Of a stretch of DNA of 64,000 bases, positions 52,146 through 60,460 are shown piece after piece; positions within the stretch are counted from its first letter, which is position 1, and every line of letters starts with the position of its first letter. This DNA comes from Streptomyces sp. CA-210063. Lineage in GTDB: Bacteria; Actinomycetota; Actinomycetes; Streptomycetales; Streptomycetaceae. Below the pieces are notes generated by a model that had not been told where the DNA came from, did no database searches, and was given only the letters and a program-made list of their open reading frames with translations. Position numbers and translations under genes: made by a program. The stretch is from positions 10,354,001-10,418,000 of the forward strand of contig NZ_CP102512.1 of NCBI RefSeq assembly GCF_024612015.1. The letters are read 5' to 3'.

Positions 52146-52697
52146 CTACTGCTCGGTCGAGAGCGGTGCCAGACGCTGCTGGGGGCGCCCCTGGGCGGCC
52201 GCGGCAAGCGCGATGACGATCTCGTTCGGGTGGGGAGCGTCGCTGACCCGGACCTCGATGCTCTGGTGGTGCGAACGGATCGTGGCGTCGGTGATGTGCT
52301 TCAGCGGGATGTCGAACACAACACCGGCGGGCCCGCGCTTCTCGACGGCGGGCAGCAGGGTGGTGGCGCTCGCGGCCTTGCGGAAGTGGTCGCCGAACTT
52401 GAGCGTGTGGATCAGCGCCGAGCCGTGCTCGATCTCGCCGTCCAGGCCGACGATGGCAGCCTTGCCGTACGCTTCCACGGGAGCCCCGAGTGCGTCGAGG
52501 ACCGCCGGGGCCAGCAGCGCGCCGAGGTCGGAGGCGTTCGCCTCGATGCCCGGAGCGAGGTCCTCCACGAAGCCCTGACCGGCCCAGGGGTTCTCGATCA
52601 CCGCGGCTACGACGGCGATCCGGGCCGGGCGCTCGAGTCCGCGGCCGCCCTCGGTGCGGATCTCCTCGACGACGGTCACGATCTTGCGGACGCTCAT
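52146..52697 (-). CDS. DUF1185 ('amino acid synthesis family') protein, copy 1
   Basis: A 183-residue protein with the DUF1185 features AVIENPWAGQGFVEDLAP, AYGKAAIVGLDGEIEHGSALIHT, and RVSDAPHPNEIVIALAAA. The family has no proven activity; its members often lie in N-heterocycle or amide catabolic clusters. It is paralogous to the protein encoded just upstream, and the start overlaps that gene's stop (ATGA), favouring a heteromeric complex. Confidence 0.85.
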   Translation of the reverse strand: MSVRKIVTVVEEIRTEGGRGLERPARIAVVAAVIENPWAGQGFVEDLAPGIEANASDLGALLAPAVLDALGAPVEAYGKAAIVGLDGEIEHGSALIHTLKFGDHFRKAASATTLLPAVEKRGPAGVVFDIPLKHITDATIRSHHQSIEVRVSDAPHPNEIVIALAAAAQGRPQQRLAPLSTEQ

Positions 52698-53320
52698 GAG
52701 GGAACAACCTCCAGGGTTTCGGTGGTGACGACGGGGTCGGTCATGCGGTCCCCGATACGGGGGTGCGGGCGCGGTCCCGTCGACGCGGCCGCGATGACGA
52801 CGATCTCGTCCGCACGCGGGGCGTCGGAAACGCGGGCGCTGATGGTCTGGTAGTGACTGCGCGTCGAGGCCCGTGTCTTGTGCCAGAGCGGGACGATCAG
52901 CGTCTCGCCGGCCTCGGCCCGGGTGTCGGCGAAACAGATGATCGACTCGCCCTGGAGGAACTCCCTCACCAGATTGCCGAAGTACGGAGTGTGGATGAGT
53001 GCTCCGGCGTGCTCGATCTCGCCCGCCGCGCCGACGACGGCCGCCTTGCCGAACGACTCGATCTCGTCCACACCGCCCAGCGAAGCGATGAGCCGATCGG
53101 TCAGCAACCTGGCGAGCACCGGGGCGATGCGACCCTGCTCCGAGGCCAGATCGGCCGATGGACCGGTGCCCACCCACGGGTTCCGTATGACCGCGGCGAC
53201 GCTGGCTCGTCGCGCCGGCCGCGCGGGTGCCTCGCCCGCCTCGGTCAGAACGACGTCGCGGTAGAGCACGAGTTTGCGGAGACCGATGCTCTCGTCAGGA
53301 TGATCCAGGCACTCTTGCAT
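52694..53320 (-). CDS. DUF1185 ('amino acid synthesis family') protein, copy 2
   Basis: A 208-residue paralogue of the downstream protein: AVIRNPWVGTGPSADLAS, SFGKAAVVGAAGEIEHAGALIHT, RVSDAPRADEIVVIAAAS, with an extra N-terminal ~15 residues (MQECLDHPDESIGLRK). First gene of the six-gene minus-strand operon, divergent from the BCCT transporter. In the published trigonelline pathway a conserved hypothetical protein assists the last step; whether it is of this family I cannot confirm. Confidence 0.85.
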   Translation of the reverse strand: MQECLDHPDESIGLRKLVLYRDVVLTEAGEAPARPARRASVAAVIRNPWVGTGPSADLASEQGRIAPVLARLLTDRLIASLGGVDEIESFGKAAVVGAAGEIEHAGALIHTPYFGNLVREFLQGESIICFADTRAEAGETLIVPLWHKTRASTRSHYQTISARVSDAPRADEIVVIAAASTGPRPHPRIGDRMTDPVVTTETLEVVPS

Positions 53321-53422
53321 GGCACAGGACGATAAATGCCGTCTCTTCGGTCGGTCAAGGGGTCGAGTGGAAGGGCTCGCCCATAGTCCACCGGCCCCCT
53401 ATCAGGGCCGGAAACAAGCCCT

Positions 53423-53435
53423 TAACCTGCGGTTA
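53423..53435. promoter_or_regulatory. TAACC-N3-GGTTA inverted repeat in the divergent promoter
   Basis: A 13-bp dyad in the 241-bp region between the DUF1185 operon and the BCCT operon (53321-53561), 103 bp from one start and 126 bp from the other. Candidate site for the GntR regulator encoded at 56164. The following TTACTGG resembles only a left half of the 23-bp dyad, without the right half. Confidence 0.35.
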
Positions 53436-53561
53436 CTGGTGACACTCCAGGTCGGAACGCGATTCCGTACCTCGAGCCCTTGACGCTCCATCTGTGACGT
53501 GCCTTACTGCTGCTTGTATGCCAGATCAGGTGGCCGTCGGCCCCCGGACCCAAGGAGTTCC

Positions 53562-55187
53562 ATGTCCAGTCACCTGGGAACGGACGCGGAGATGACGCCC
53601 GCGACGCCGTCCGGGAGCAGCGGGGAAGGCACCACGGACGGCACCAGGGCCGGCCGCGACGGCGGTGGCAGGCTCGGTTCCGTTTTTTGGACCTCGCTCG
53701 GTATCTCCGCCGTCTTCGTAGCCTGGGCGGTGCTCTTCACGGACAACCTGAACAAGGTCACGAACACCTCGCTGAACTGGGTCACGGCCACGTTCGGCTG
53801 GTCCTACCTGGTGGTCACGCTCGCCATCCTGGTCTTCCTGGTGTTCCTGGCCTTCAGCCCCGCCGGCGACATCCGACTGGGCAAGGACAGCGACCGTCCC
53901 GAGTTCTCGACGCCGACCTGGTTCGCCATGATCCTCAGCGCGGTCATGGGCATCGGACTCGTCTCGTACGGCGTCGCCGAACCGATCTCCCACCTGGCGA
54001 CGCCACCGCACGGTCTCGCCGAGCCGAACACGCCGGCGGCAGCGGTGCGCGCCCTCCAGTACTCCTACTTCGACTGGGGCCTGCACGCCTGGGCGATCTT
54101 CGCCGTCTTCGGTCTGGCCATCGCGTACTCGACGTTCCGCAAGGGCCGGCGCACCCTCGTGAGCCAACTGTTCGTGCCGCTGCTCGGTGACCGCGTGAAC
54201 GGGCCGATCGGCAAGGCGATCGACGTGCTCGCCGTGTTCGCGACGCTCTTCGGCACCACGACGTCCCTCGGCCTGGGAGCTCTCCAGGTCAACAACGGCC
54301 TCGGCAGATTGTTCGGGATCCCGGTCAACTCGGTGAGCCAGGTGCTCATCATCGCCGCCGTCACCTCGATCTTCACGCTCTCGGCGGTGACCGGGGTCAG
54401 CAAGGGCATCAAGTTCCTGAGCCAGGGCAGTTCACTGCTGGCGGTCGCGCTGTTCCTCTTCATGCTGGTGGTCGGCCCGGCCGTGTTCATCGCGAACCTG
54501 TACATCGAGTCCGTGGGCCAATGGGCCACCGACTTCTTCCGGATGAGCCTGCAGGGCACCGCGTTCGGCGGGCTCGAGTGGATGCAGTGGTGGACCTACT
54601 TCATGATGGCCTGGTGGGTGTCCTGGGGCGCCTTCGTCGGCGTCTTCCTGGCCCGTATCTCGCGTGGCCGCACCATCCGCGGCTTCATCATGGGTGTCCT
54701 GGCCGTCCCCAGCGTGGTGTTCTTCACCTGGTTCACGGTCTTCGGCGGCACGGCGATCCACATCGACCTGTTCGAGGACGGCGACATCGCCAAGCAGACC
54801 GCCGCCGACATCAACAGCGCGTTCTTCGCGACCCTCGACCACTTCCCGCTCGCCGGGGTCACCTCGGTGATCGCGATCGTCCTGGTCGTGATGTTCTTCG
54901 TCTCCGGCGCGGACGCCAACACCTATGTGCTGTCCATGATGACCTCGGACGGATCGCTCACCCCGCGTCGTTCGGTGCTCATCCTCTGGGGCGTCCTCAC
55001 CGGTGTCACCGCCGTCGTCCTCATGCTCGCCGGCGGACTGAACGCCCTGCAGAACACCGTCATCGTGACGTCCCTGCCGTTCCTCGTGATCATCGCCGGT
55101 CTGGCGGTGTCCTTCTGGAAAGAGCTGCGCGCGGACAGAAAAGAGCTGCGCGCGGACACGAAGGAGAAGCTCGATGTCGCACTCTGA
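53562..55187 (+). CDS. BCCT family betaine/quaternary-amine transporter
   Basis: A 541-residue secondary transporter with 12 predicted membrane helices. Family signature WWVSWGAFVGVFLARISRGRTIR and the tryptophan-rich substrate box WMQWWTYFMMAWW are present. It would import a betaine such as trigonelline, glycine betaine or carnitine with Na+ or H+. Start ATG at 53562 with AAGGAG before it. The C-terminus carries a duplicated KELRAD unit from an 18-bp direct repeat. First gene of the plus-strand operon. Confidence 0.93.
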   Translation: MSSHLGTDAEMTPATPSGSSGEGTTDGTRAGRDGGGRLGSVFWTSLGISAVFVAWAVLFTDNLNKVTNTSLNWVTATFGWSYLVVTLAILVFLVFLAFSPAGDIRLGKDSDRPEFSTPTWFAMILSAVMGIGLVSYGVAEPISHLATPPHGLAEPNTPAAAVRALQYSYFDWGLHAWAIFAVFGLAIAYSTFRKGRRTLVSQLFVPLLGDRVNGPIGKAIDVLAVFATLFGTTTSLGLGALQVNNGLGRLFGIPVNSVSQVLIIAAVTSIFTLSAVTGVSKGIKFLSQGSSLLAVALFLFMLVVGPAVFIANLYIESVGQWATDFFRMSLQGTAFGGLEWMQWWTYFMMAWWVSWGAFVGVFLARISRGRTIRGFIMGVLAVPSVVFFTWFTVFGGTAIHIDLFEDGDIAKQTAADINSAFFATLDHFPLAGVTSVIAIVLVVMFFVSGADANTYVLSMMTSDGSLTPRRSVLILWGVLTGVTAVVLMLAGGLNALQNTVIVTSLPFLVIIAGLAVSFWKELRADRKELRADTKEKLDVAL

Positions 55188-55599
55188 CGTCCGTCGTGGG
55201 CTCATCGAGAAGGTGTGGGCCGCGGCCTGGGGCCAGGGGGACGTCGATGCCCTCGACGCGCTGCTGAGCCCCGCGTACCTCCGCCACGGTGGAGACCCGC
55301 ACCCGCAGGACCTGAACGCCTTCAAGGCCGCGGTCGTCTCGACCCGAGCCGCCTTTCCGGACCTGGTCACGACCATCGACGACATCGTGGTCGAAGGCGA
55401 CAGGGCCGCGATCCGCTGGCACAGCGGCGGAACCCATGAGAACTCGTTCCTCGGCGTCCCCTCCACCAAGCGGCGGGTCGAGGTCAGCGGCGCCACGTTC
55501 GCCCGCTTCGAGGGGGACCGGATCGTCGAGGAGCACGTGACATGGGATCCCCGGGCGCTGCTCTCGGCGCTGGGCGTCATCCGGGTGGGACAGGACTGA
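55174..55599 (+). CDS. SnoaL-like / ester-cyclase-family NTF2-fold protein
   Basis: A 141-residue cone-shaped NTF2-fold protein: WAAAWGQGDVDALDALLSP, FPDLVTTIDDIVVEGDRAAIRW, GTHENSFLGVPSTKRRVEVSG. Members catalyse aldol cyclisations, hydrolyses or isomerisations, or lack known activity. Starts inside the last 14 bp of the transporter gene, so translation is coupled. Role in the pathway unknown. Confidence 0.8.
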   Translation: MSHSDVRRGLIEKVWAAAWGQGDVDALDALLSPAYLRHGGDPHPQDLNAFKAAVVSTRAAFPDLVTTIDDIVVEGDRAAIRWHSGGTHENSFLGVPSTKRRVEVSGATFARFEGDRIVEEHVTWDPRALLSALGVIRVGQD

Positions 55600-55625
55600 C
55601 GATCAAGATGACTAGGAGCAGCTCC

Positions 55626-56129
55626 ATGGCCCCGCTTGCCTCCAAGCCCGACCTCGCTGTGATGAAGCAGGTCAACCGGCAGTTCGTCACCGGTGTCACG
55701 GTCGTGACCGCGATGGACGGAGAGACCCCCAGAGGGCTGGCCGTCAACGCGTTCTCGAGCATCTCGCTCGACCCGGCCACCGTGATGGTGTGCGTCCAGC
55801 GCACCTCGTCCACCCACGACTGCCTGTTCCGGGCGGACCACCTCGCGATCAACATCCTGTCCACGGACCAACTCGACGTTGTCGCTACGTTCGCAAGCAA
55901 GGCCGACGACAAGTTCAAGGACGTGGAATGGGAGAGCGGCCCGTTCGGCAGCCCGCTGATCGCCCGGAGCAGCGCGCAGATGGAGGTCGAGATCCGCGAG
56001 CGCCTGCAGGCCAGTACCCACACGGTGTTCATCTGCCGAGTGGTGCACGCCGCGGTCGCCGACAACCATCCGATGGTCTACAGCGCGGGTAAGTTCTTCG
56101 ACGGCGGCGCGCTCGCGCCGCTGGGATGA
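55626..56129 (+). CDS. Flavin reductase family protein, TgnA-like
   Basis: A 167-residue FMN-binding split-barrel reductase: NRQFVTGVTVVTAMDGETPRG, LAVNAFSSISLDPATVMVCV, the C-terminal HPMVYSAGKFF. It would supply FMNH2 to the luciferase-like monooxygenase in the facing operon. The ATG at 55626 is preferred because AGGAG lies 7 bp before it; an ATG at 55608 lacks this. Confidence 0.9.
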   Translation: MAPLASKPDLAVMKQVNRQFVTGVTVVTAMDGETPRGLAVNAFSSISLDPATVMVCVQRTSSTHDCLFRADHLAINILSTDQLDVVATFASKADDKFKDVEWESGPFGSPLIARSSAQMEVEIRERLQASTHTVFICRVVHAAVADNHPMVYSAGKFFDGGALAPLG

Positions 56130-56163
56130 CCGGCGGGCGGCTGGGGAGACGGAGGAGGGTTCG

Positions 56164-56895
56164 GTGAATCGCGCACAGAGCGAACCGAAGCGGGGGTCCA
56201 CCCGGCCAGAGGCTGGGGGAGGGTCGATGCAGGCCAGGGTGATCGCCGAAATGCGCCGGCGGATCATCAAGGGAGACATCGTGCCCGGGGCTCCGCTCTC
56301 GGAGTTCGCCCTCGCGGAGGAGTTCGGCGTCAGCCGTACGCCGGTACGCGAAGCCCTCAAGCAGCTGCAGACCGAAGGGCTGGTGGAGATCCGGCCCCGC
56401 GTCGGGACGTTCGTCACCACCCCCTCCCGCCGCGAGATCACGGAACTCTTCGAGATGAAGGAACTCCTCGAGGGCGCGGCCGCCCGCCTCCTCGCCCGGC
56501 GCGGCCGCGTCGCGGAGATCGACATGCTCGAGCGGAACCTGCGCGAGGCCGATGCGGCGGTCGAGCGGGACGACCGGGAGCGGTACGCGGAGTTGGTCCA
56601 GGAGTTCCACGACCTGCTCATAGCCGGTGCCGACAACAGCAAGTTGGAGGCCCACTACCGGATGCTGATGAATCAGCTGGCCTACCCCCGGCTGGTCAAC
56701 ACGTCACTGAGCCAGCCGGGCCGCGCCACGCAGTCGGACCGTGAGCACCACCTCGTCCTGGAGCTGATCCTGGAGAAGGACGGCGACAGCGCCGAGCACG
56801 TGATGCGTGAACACGTCAGGGCAAGCCGGCGCGCGCTGCTGGCCGGGCTGCCCATCGGCGGTTCGAACGAGGGGTTCGGCAGGGCGGGTTCCTGA
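56164..56895 (+). CDS. GntR family regulator (FadR/FCD subfamily)
   Basis: A 243-residue regulator. HTH with QARVIAEMRRRIIKGDIVPG, LSEFALAEEFGVSRTPVREALKQLQ and VEIRPRVGTFV; C-terminal FCD ligand domain with metal-binding-type HDLL and H residues (EFHDLLI, HHLVLELI, HVRASR). GTG start after GGAGGAGG. Terminal gene of the BCCT operon and the likely regulator of both divergent operons of this locus. Confidence 0.92.
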   Translation: MNRAQSEPKRGSTRPEAGGGSMQARVIAEMRRRIIKGDIVPGAPLSEFALAEEFGVSRTPVREALKQLQTEGLVEIRPRVGTFVTTPSRREITELFEMKELLEGAAARLLARRGRVAEIDMLERNLREADAAVERDDRERYAELVQEFHDLLIAGADNSKLEAHYRMLMNQLAYPRLVNTSLSQPGRATQSDREHHLVLELILEKDGDSAEHVMREHVRASRRALLAGLPIGGSNEGFGRAGS

Positions 56896-56897
56896 AA

Positions 56898-56922
56898 CCG
56901 GGCCCACGATGGACGGGCCCGG
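56898..56922 (+). terminator. Hairpin after the GntR gene
   Basis: CCGGGCCC / GGGCCCGG (8-bp perfect arms, 9-nt loop) directly after the stop codon. Confidence 0.7.
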
Positions 56923-57401
56923 GACAGCCTGGGCACGGGCAGGTGCGGTAGGCCGCCGTACAGATGGGCTGTCAGCCGAGGCTGAGGACGGCCCGGACCG
57001 GCACTGTTATCCGAAGCGGTCCGCGCCGCCATGGCGGGCGACGTCCTCATCGGCCCATCCATCACCGTACGACTGCTGCGCCGCCTCACCCCCCCGCGTC
57101 GGCGACACCACCGGCCGCCAAAACCGGACTGACCACGGTCAGCGCGGTTGATTTTCGAAGCGCCCGGGCGAGTACATCGCCCGGGCGAGTTCGTCGTCCG
57201 GGCGGTACTCATCGGTGCTGGGCCGCCCGGAACCGCGAAGTCGGAGATGGCCACGGAGCCCCTCCGAGCTGCGAGCGACTCCGGATTCTCCCGAAACCGT
57301 AGGGAAAGCGCCGAACGCACGTACATCCAAGCCCGCGTCGAGTGCGTCTTACAGGAAGTCCACTGCCTGCAAGGGAAGTTCACGGCTCCTGGAGGATCCT
57401 G
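56923..57401. other. Gene-free stretch before the deacetylase gene
   Basis: No credible gene. Visible: a CTGACC-AC-GGTCAG palindrome at 57129-57142 and, shortly after, closely spaced repeats of CGCCCGGGCGAG. GGAGG at 57391-57395 is the ribosome site of the next gene. The palindrome could be an operator. Confidence 0.4.
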
Positions 57402-58118
57402 ATGCACCGACGCATCGTCAACTCGGCCATCATCGCCGCCCTTTGCGGCACCACGCTGGCCGGTACCGCCACGTCCGCCTCTGCCGCACCCCCGGCCGTC
57501 GACTGCCGCAAGGTCAAGTGCGTCGCCCTCACCTTCGACGACGGGCCCGTCGCCGACACCCAGCGGCTGCTGCGCCTCCTGAACGACCGGAGCGTCAGAG
57601 CGACCTTCTACGTAGTCGGCACGAACGTCCAGAGGAACCCGTCAACGGTGAGTGCCGCGGCACTCGCCGGCCACCAGATAGGCAACCACAGCTGGGACCA
57701 CGCCAACCTGACCAAGCTCAGCGCCGCGAAGGTCAAGTCGCAGCTCTCCCGCACGGACACGGCGATCAAGCAGGTGACCGGCAAGAAGCCGACCACCTTC
57801 CGCGCCCCCTACGGCGCCCACAACGCGACCGTCCGCACGGCTGCCGGGCGACCGCTGGTGCACTGGAGCGTCGACACCCTCGACTGGAAGCACCGCGACA
57901 CCGCCCGGATCATCAAGACCGTCAATACGCAGACCAAGCCCGGGGACATCGTCCTCCTGCACGACATCCACAAGACGACGGTCGACGCCGTGCCGGGCAT
58001 CATCAAGGCCCTCAAAGCACGCGGCTTCCACTTCGTGACCGTCGACCAGCTCTTCGCACCGAGCAAGCTGCCCACCGGGAAGGTCACCTACCACAACCGC
58101 GCCGCCTACCGACCGTGA
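57402..58118 (+). CDS. Secreted polysaccharide deacetylase (NodB domain)
   Basis: A 238-residue secreted carbohydrate esterase family 4 protein. Signal peptide 1-28 (cut after ATSASA). Motif 1 TFDDGP at 44-49 (catalytic base and metal Asp), motif 2 H96 and H100 in GNHSWDH, motif 3 RAPYG, then DTLDWKH and the catalytic His in IVLLHDIH. It removes acetyl groups from peptidoglycan, chitin or related polymers outside the cell. ATG at 57402 after GGAGG. Monocistronic. Confidence 0.92.
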   Translation: MHRRIVNSAIIAALCGTTLAGTATSASAAPPAVDCRKVKCVALTFDDGPVADTQRLLRLLNDRSVRATFYVVGTNVQRNPSTVSAAALAGHQIGNHSWDHANLTKLSAAKVKSQLSRTDTAIKQVTGKKPTTFRAPYGAHNATVRTAAGRPLVHWSVDTLDWKHRDTARIIKTVNTQTKPGDIVLLHDIHKTTVDAVPGIIKALKARGFHFVTVDQLFAPSKLPTGKVTYHNRAAYRP

Positions 58119-58631
58119 CCAGGGCCGTAGCGAGCAGGAGGCGTTGGAGCACCTGGCCGCTCTGAGTGTTCTCCCCCGGTGGATCGATCCCCGGCGCCGC
58201 CACGGGTGAACAGGTCGGGCAGGCTGAGCAGGGCCACGATCAGCACCACCGCGTGTCGAGCACCCAGGGATGCCGGCGGTCCGGCAGCTGCCGTCGGTGC
58301 TGTCCGTGTGCGGCATGCGGCCCAGGACCGGATGCCAGGCGGCGTCGAACCCCGGGGACACGGCGGGAGCGCCGTCCCCGGGGAGGGAGGTCTGCGCGGC
58401 GGCCGCGCGGCACGGACCCATGGCCACGACCACCCAGCCGGCGAAGACCGCGAGCCCCTGCCCGGGCGAGAGTACGAGAGACCGCGGCCGCCTGCCCCCG
58501 ACGGCCTCACCCCGTCGGAAACCGCCCAGGCATCACCGCCCAAGCACCACCGCCCAAGCATCAGCGCCGAGGCATCAGCGCCGAGGCATCAGCGCCGAGG
58601 ACACCCGCACCCGCGCCCCGCGACTGGCGGT
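58119..58631. other. Gene-free stretch with a 14-bp tandem array
   Basis: No convincing gene on either strand. The right end carries a 14-bp tandem array (listed separately), immediately before the end of the squalene-synthase-like gene. The rest is arginine/proline-coding in every frame, as expected for non-coding GC-rich DNA. Confidence 0.5.
58524..58600. repeat. 14-bp tandem repeat, 5.5 copies
   Basis: Units of GCC(C/G)A(A/G)GCA(T/C)CA(C/G)C at exact 14-bp spacing (58524, 58538, 58552, 58566, 58580, 58594). Two neighbouring units are identical. It lies 31 bp beyond the stop of the minus-strand gene. Confidence 0.85.
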
Positions 58632-59540
58632 TCAGCGTTCCGTGCGCGCCTTCCGGCGAGCACCCAGCAGCACCCGCAGCGTGCTCACCACCGGCGGAGA
58701 CGCCGAGCCGCGCAGCAAACGGGCACCACGCGTGAGCGCCGCGTCCGCGGTCAGCAGCTCGATCTCGACGACGGCGTCCAGCAACGCCCCGCTGGGGTTG
58801 GCGGTCAGCGCCGGCAGTTCCCGGGCGGCCCGCAAGGAGGCACGTGCCGCCTCGATCTGATGCTCCACCAACTCCCGTACACGCGCCGACTCGCGGCCCT
58901 CCGCGAGATCCTCCACCGTGGCGGAGAAGCGCTCCAACGTCTCCGCCGGGATGCCCAGGCGCCCTTCGGGAATGTCCTCGGCAAGGTCGTTGACGAAGTC
59001 CAGCCGCTGGCTGCCGTCGATGAACGTCCGGCATCCCGAGCGGAACTGCCCGTCGTCGCTCTCCGGTCCCAGCAACGACGCGACCAGCAGGAAAGCGGGC
59101 AGCGAGTAGGCATCCACATAGGCCTGGTAGTCGGCCTCCGTGGCGAAGCCGGCGAACTCCAACTCGGCGGTGGCGGTGGACAAGTACGCCTCCACGACCT
59201 CCCGAAGCCGCGGATACGCCTCCGCCGTATTCAGCAGCGTGCGGATCAACGGATCGTCGCTCACCCCGGCGTCCAGCGCCTTACGCACGTCCTGCTCCCA
59301 CGACGCCCACGCCGAGGCCCGCCGTGCCTTCGGGCCGCTGTCCAGGAGGTTGTCGCCGTGGTGCATCACCGCCGTCGCCGCCACGACGTGGGGCAACACC
59401 GGCCGCGGCAACAACAGCCGAGCCGCGAGGTACGGAGCACGCCGGAACCGCGCCACCAGCTTCCGTTGGGTGTCGTAGTCCCTCCGCAGCTCCGGCTCGC
59501 GGATACCCGCGGCGTCCAGGCTCTGATTCCACGCGCTCAT
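58632..59540 (-). CDS. Squalene/phytoene-synthase family protein
   Basis: A 302-residue all-helical trans-prenyltransferase-like protein. First Asp-rich motif DNLLD (D63, D67) and second DFVNDLAED, with the IDGSQRLDFVND context of HpnC/HpnD/CrtB enzymes, which condense two prenyl diphosphates. No hopanoid or carotenoid genes are next to it, so the product is not predictable. Ends in an arginine-rich tail. Monocistronic. Confidence 0.85.
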   Translation of the reverse strand: MSAWNQSLDAAGIREPELRRDYDTQRKLVARFRRAPYLAARLLLPRPVLPHVVAATAVMHHGDNLLDSGPKARRASAWASWEQDVRKALDAGVSDDPLIRTLLNTAEAYPRLREVVEAYLSTATAELEFAGFATEADYQAYVDAYSLPAFLLVASLLGPESDDGQFRSGCRTFIDGSQRLDFVNDLAEDIPEGRLGIPAETLERFSATVEDLAEGRESARVRELVEHQIEAARASLRAARELPALTANPSGALLDAVVEIELLTADAALTRGARLLRGSASPPVVSTLRVLLGARRKARTER

Positions 59541-59627
59541 GCGCTGATCGTAGAACGCCGAGGTGCCGCCGCTGCCGCCGCACCAGGTTCGGGAGCTGCT
59601 GGGCCGGGGAGACCGCCGCCCGTGCCC

Positions 59628-59954
59628 TCACGGGGCGCATGCCATGGCGATCGACAGGCTGTTCTCGTAGAGGTGGTGTCGAGTGATCCGGCCACCCTCC
59701 ATCGTGAGGCGCAGCGCGAACGGCCCTTCGAAGGATTTCCCCGTCGCGCGTACCGTCCCCGACAGATGCCCCGTCAGGACGGCGTCGGTGCCGTCGACGA
59801 GGAGGGTGTCGACGGAGGCACGCGCGTCCTCGGGCACGGTGTACTCCATCAACTCCGTGAACTGCGCGGCACATTCGACGCCGGTGGACCGCGGGCGGAT
59901 CCACGGGACGCCGGGGTTCTCGGCGAGCAGCCAGTCGACCTCGTCGGCGAACAG
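59628..59954 (-). pseudogene. N-terminally truncated NTF2/SnoaL-like gene
   Basis: Reads from LFADEVDWLLAENPG to the stop, 108 codons of a good NTF2-fold protein (STGVECAAQFTELMEYT, HLSGTVRATGKSFEGPFAL). The expected N-terminal ~20-25 residues are missing: beyond 59954 the minus strand is antisense to a different gene. A start codon exists in the antisense stretch, but it would give an arginine/serine-rich leader unlike the family. Confidence 0.7.
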
Positions 59955-60387
59955 CGACGAACTCGACCTGGAAGCCGCACGCCTCGCCGAACGGTTCCCG
60001 CTGATCGGACTCTCCCACGCGAGCCGGACGGCGCTGCTGGGACTCAACGCCCACGCCGGACTGCGCCGGCACCAGGCCCTGTCCGCCGAAGACGTCCGGA
60101 CCTACAAACCGGACCCGGCCGTCTACCGGCTCGCCGGCACCGTCTCCGGGCGGCCGCCGGAGCGCCTGCTGATGGTCGCCGCCCACGCCTGGGACCTGCC
60201 CGGCGCACGGCGCCTCGGCCTGCGCACGGCCTACGTCGCCCGCCCCGTCGGGGACGCGCCCAGCTCCACGCACCGCTGCGACCTGCACACCGCCGACCTG
60301 ACCGACCTGACCGACCGACTGACCATGCCGCAGGGCTGTCCGGCTGATCACCCCGTGGCACTCCCTCTTGCCGGAGCTCTTGTCTGA
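59953..60387 (+). pseudogene. C-terminal remnant of a haloacid-dehalogenase type II gene
   Basis: The frame carries a clear type-II HAD C-terminus (LAERFPLIGLSHASRTALL, motif SAEDVRTYKPDPAVY with the catalytic Lys, MVAAHAWDLPGARRLGLRT). The N-terminal ~100 residues with the nucleophilic Asp are absent. It abuts the truncated NTF2-like gene head-to-head at about 59953, so both genes were cut by the same rearrangement. Confidence 0.75.
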
Positions 60388-60411
60388 GCTCTTGCCTGCC
60401 CTTGCCTGGGC

Positions 60412-60438
60412 TATCGACTTTCGATAGATTCCTATCGT
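60412..60438. promoter_or_regulatory. CTATCGA-CTT-TCGATAG dyad plus a third CTATCG, before the DUF2975 gene
   Basis: Perfect 7-bp arms at 60412-60428 and an extra CTATCG at 60433-60438, ending 22 bp before the ATG. Probable operator for the XRE protein encoded two genes downstream, and overlapping a TAGATT -10-like element. Confidence 0.55.
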
Positions 60439-60460
60439 TGATCGGTCTGAGGAGGGTGTG

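Noticed and set aside
53433..53455. TTACTGG before the BCCT gene as another copy of the 23-bp dyad
   Set aside because: The right half-site at the required spacing is absent (GGTCGG), and the locus belongs to a different, GntR-linked system.
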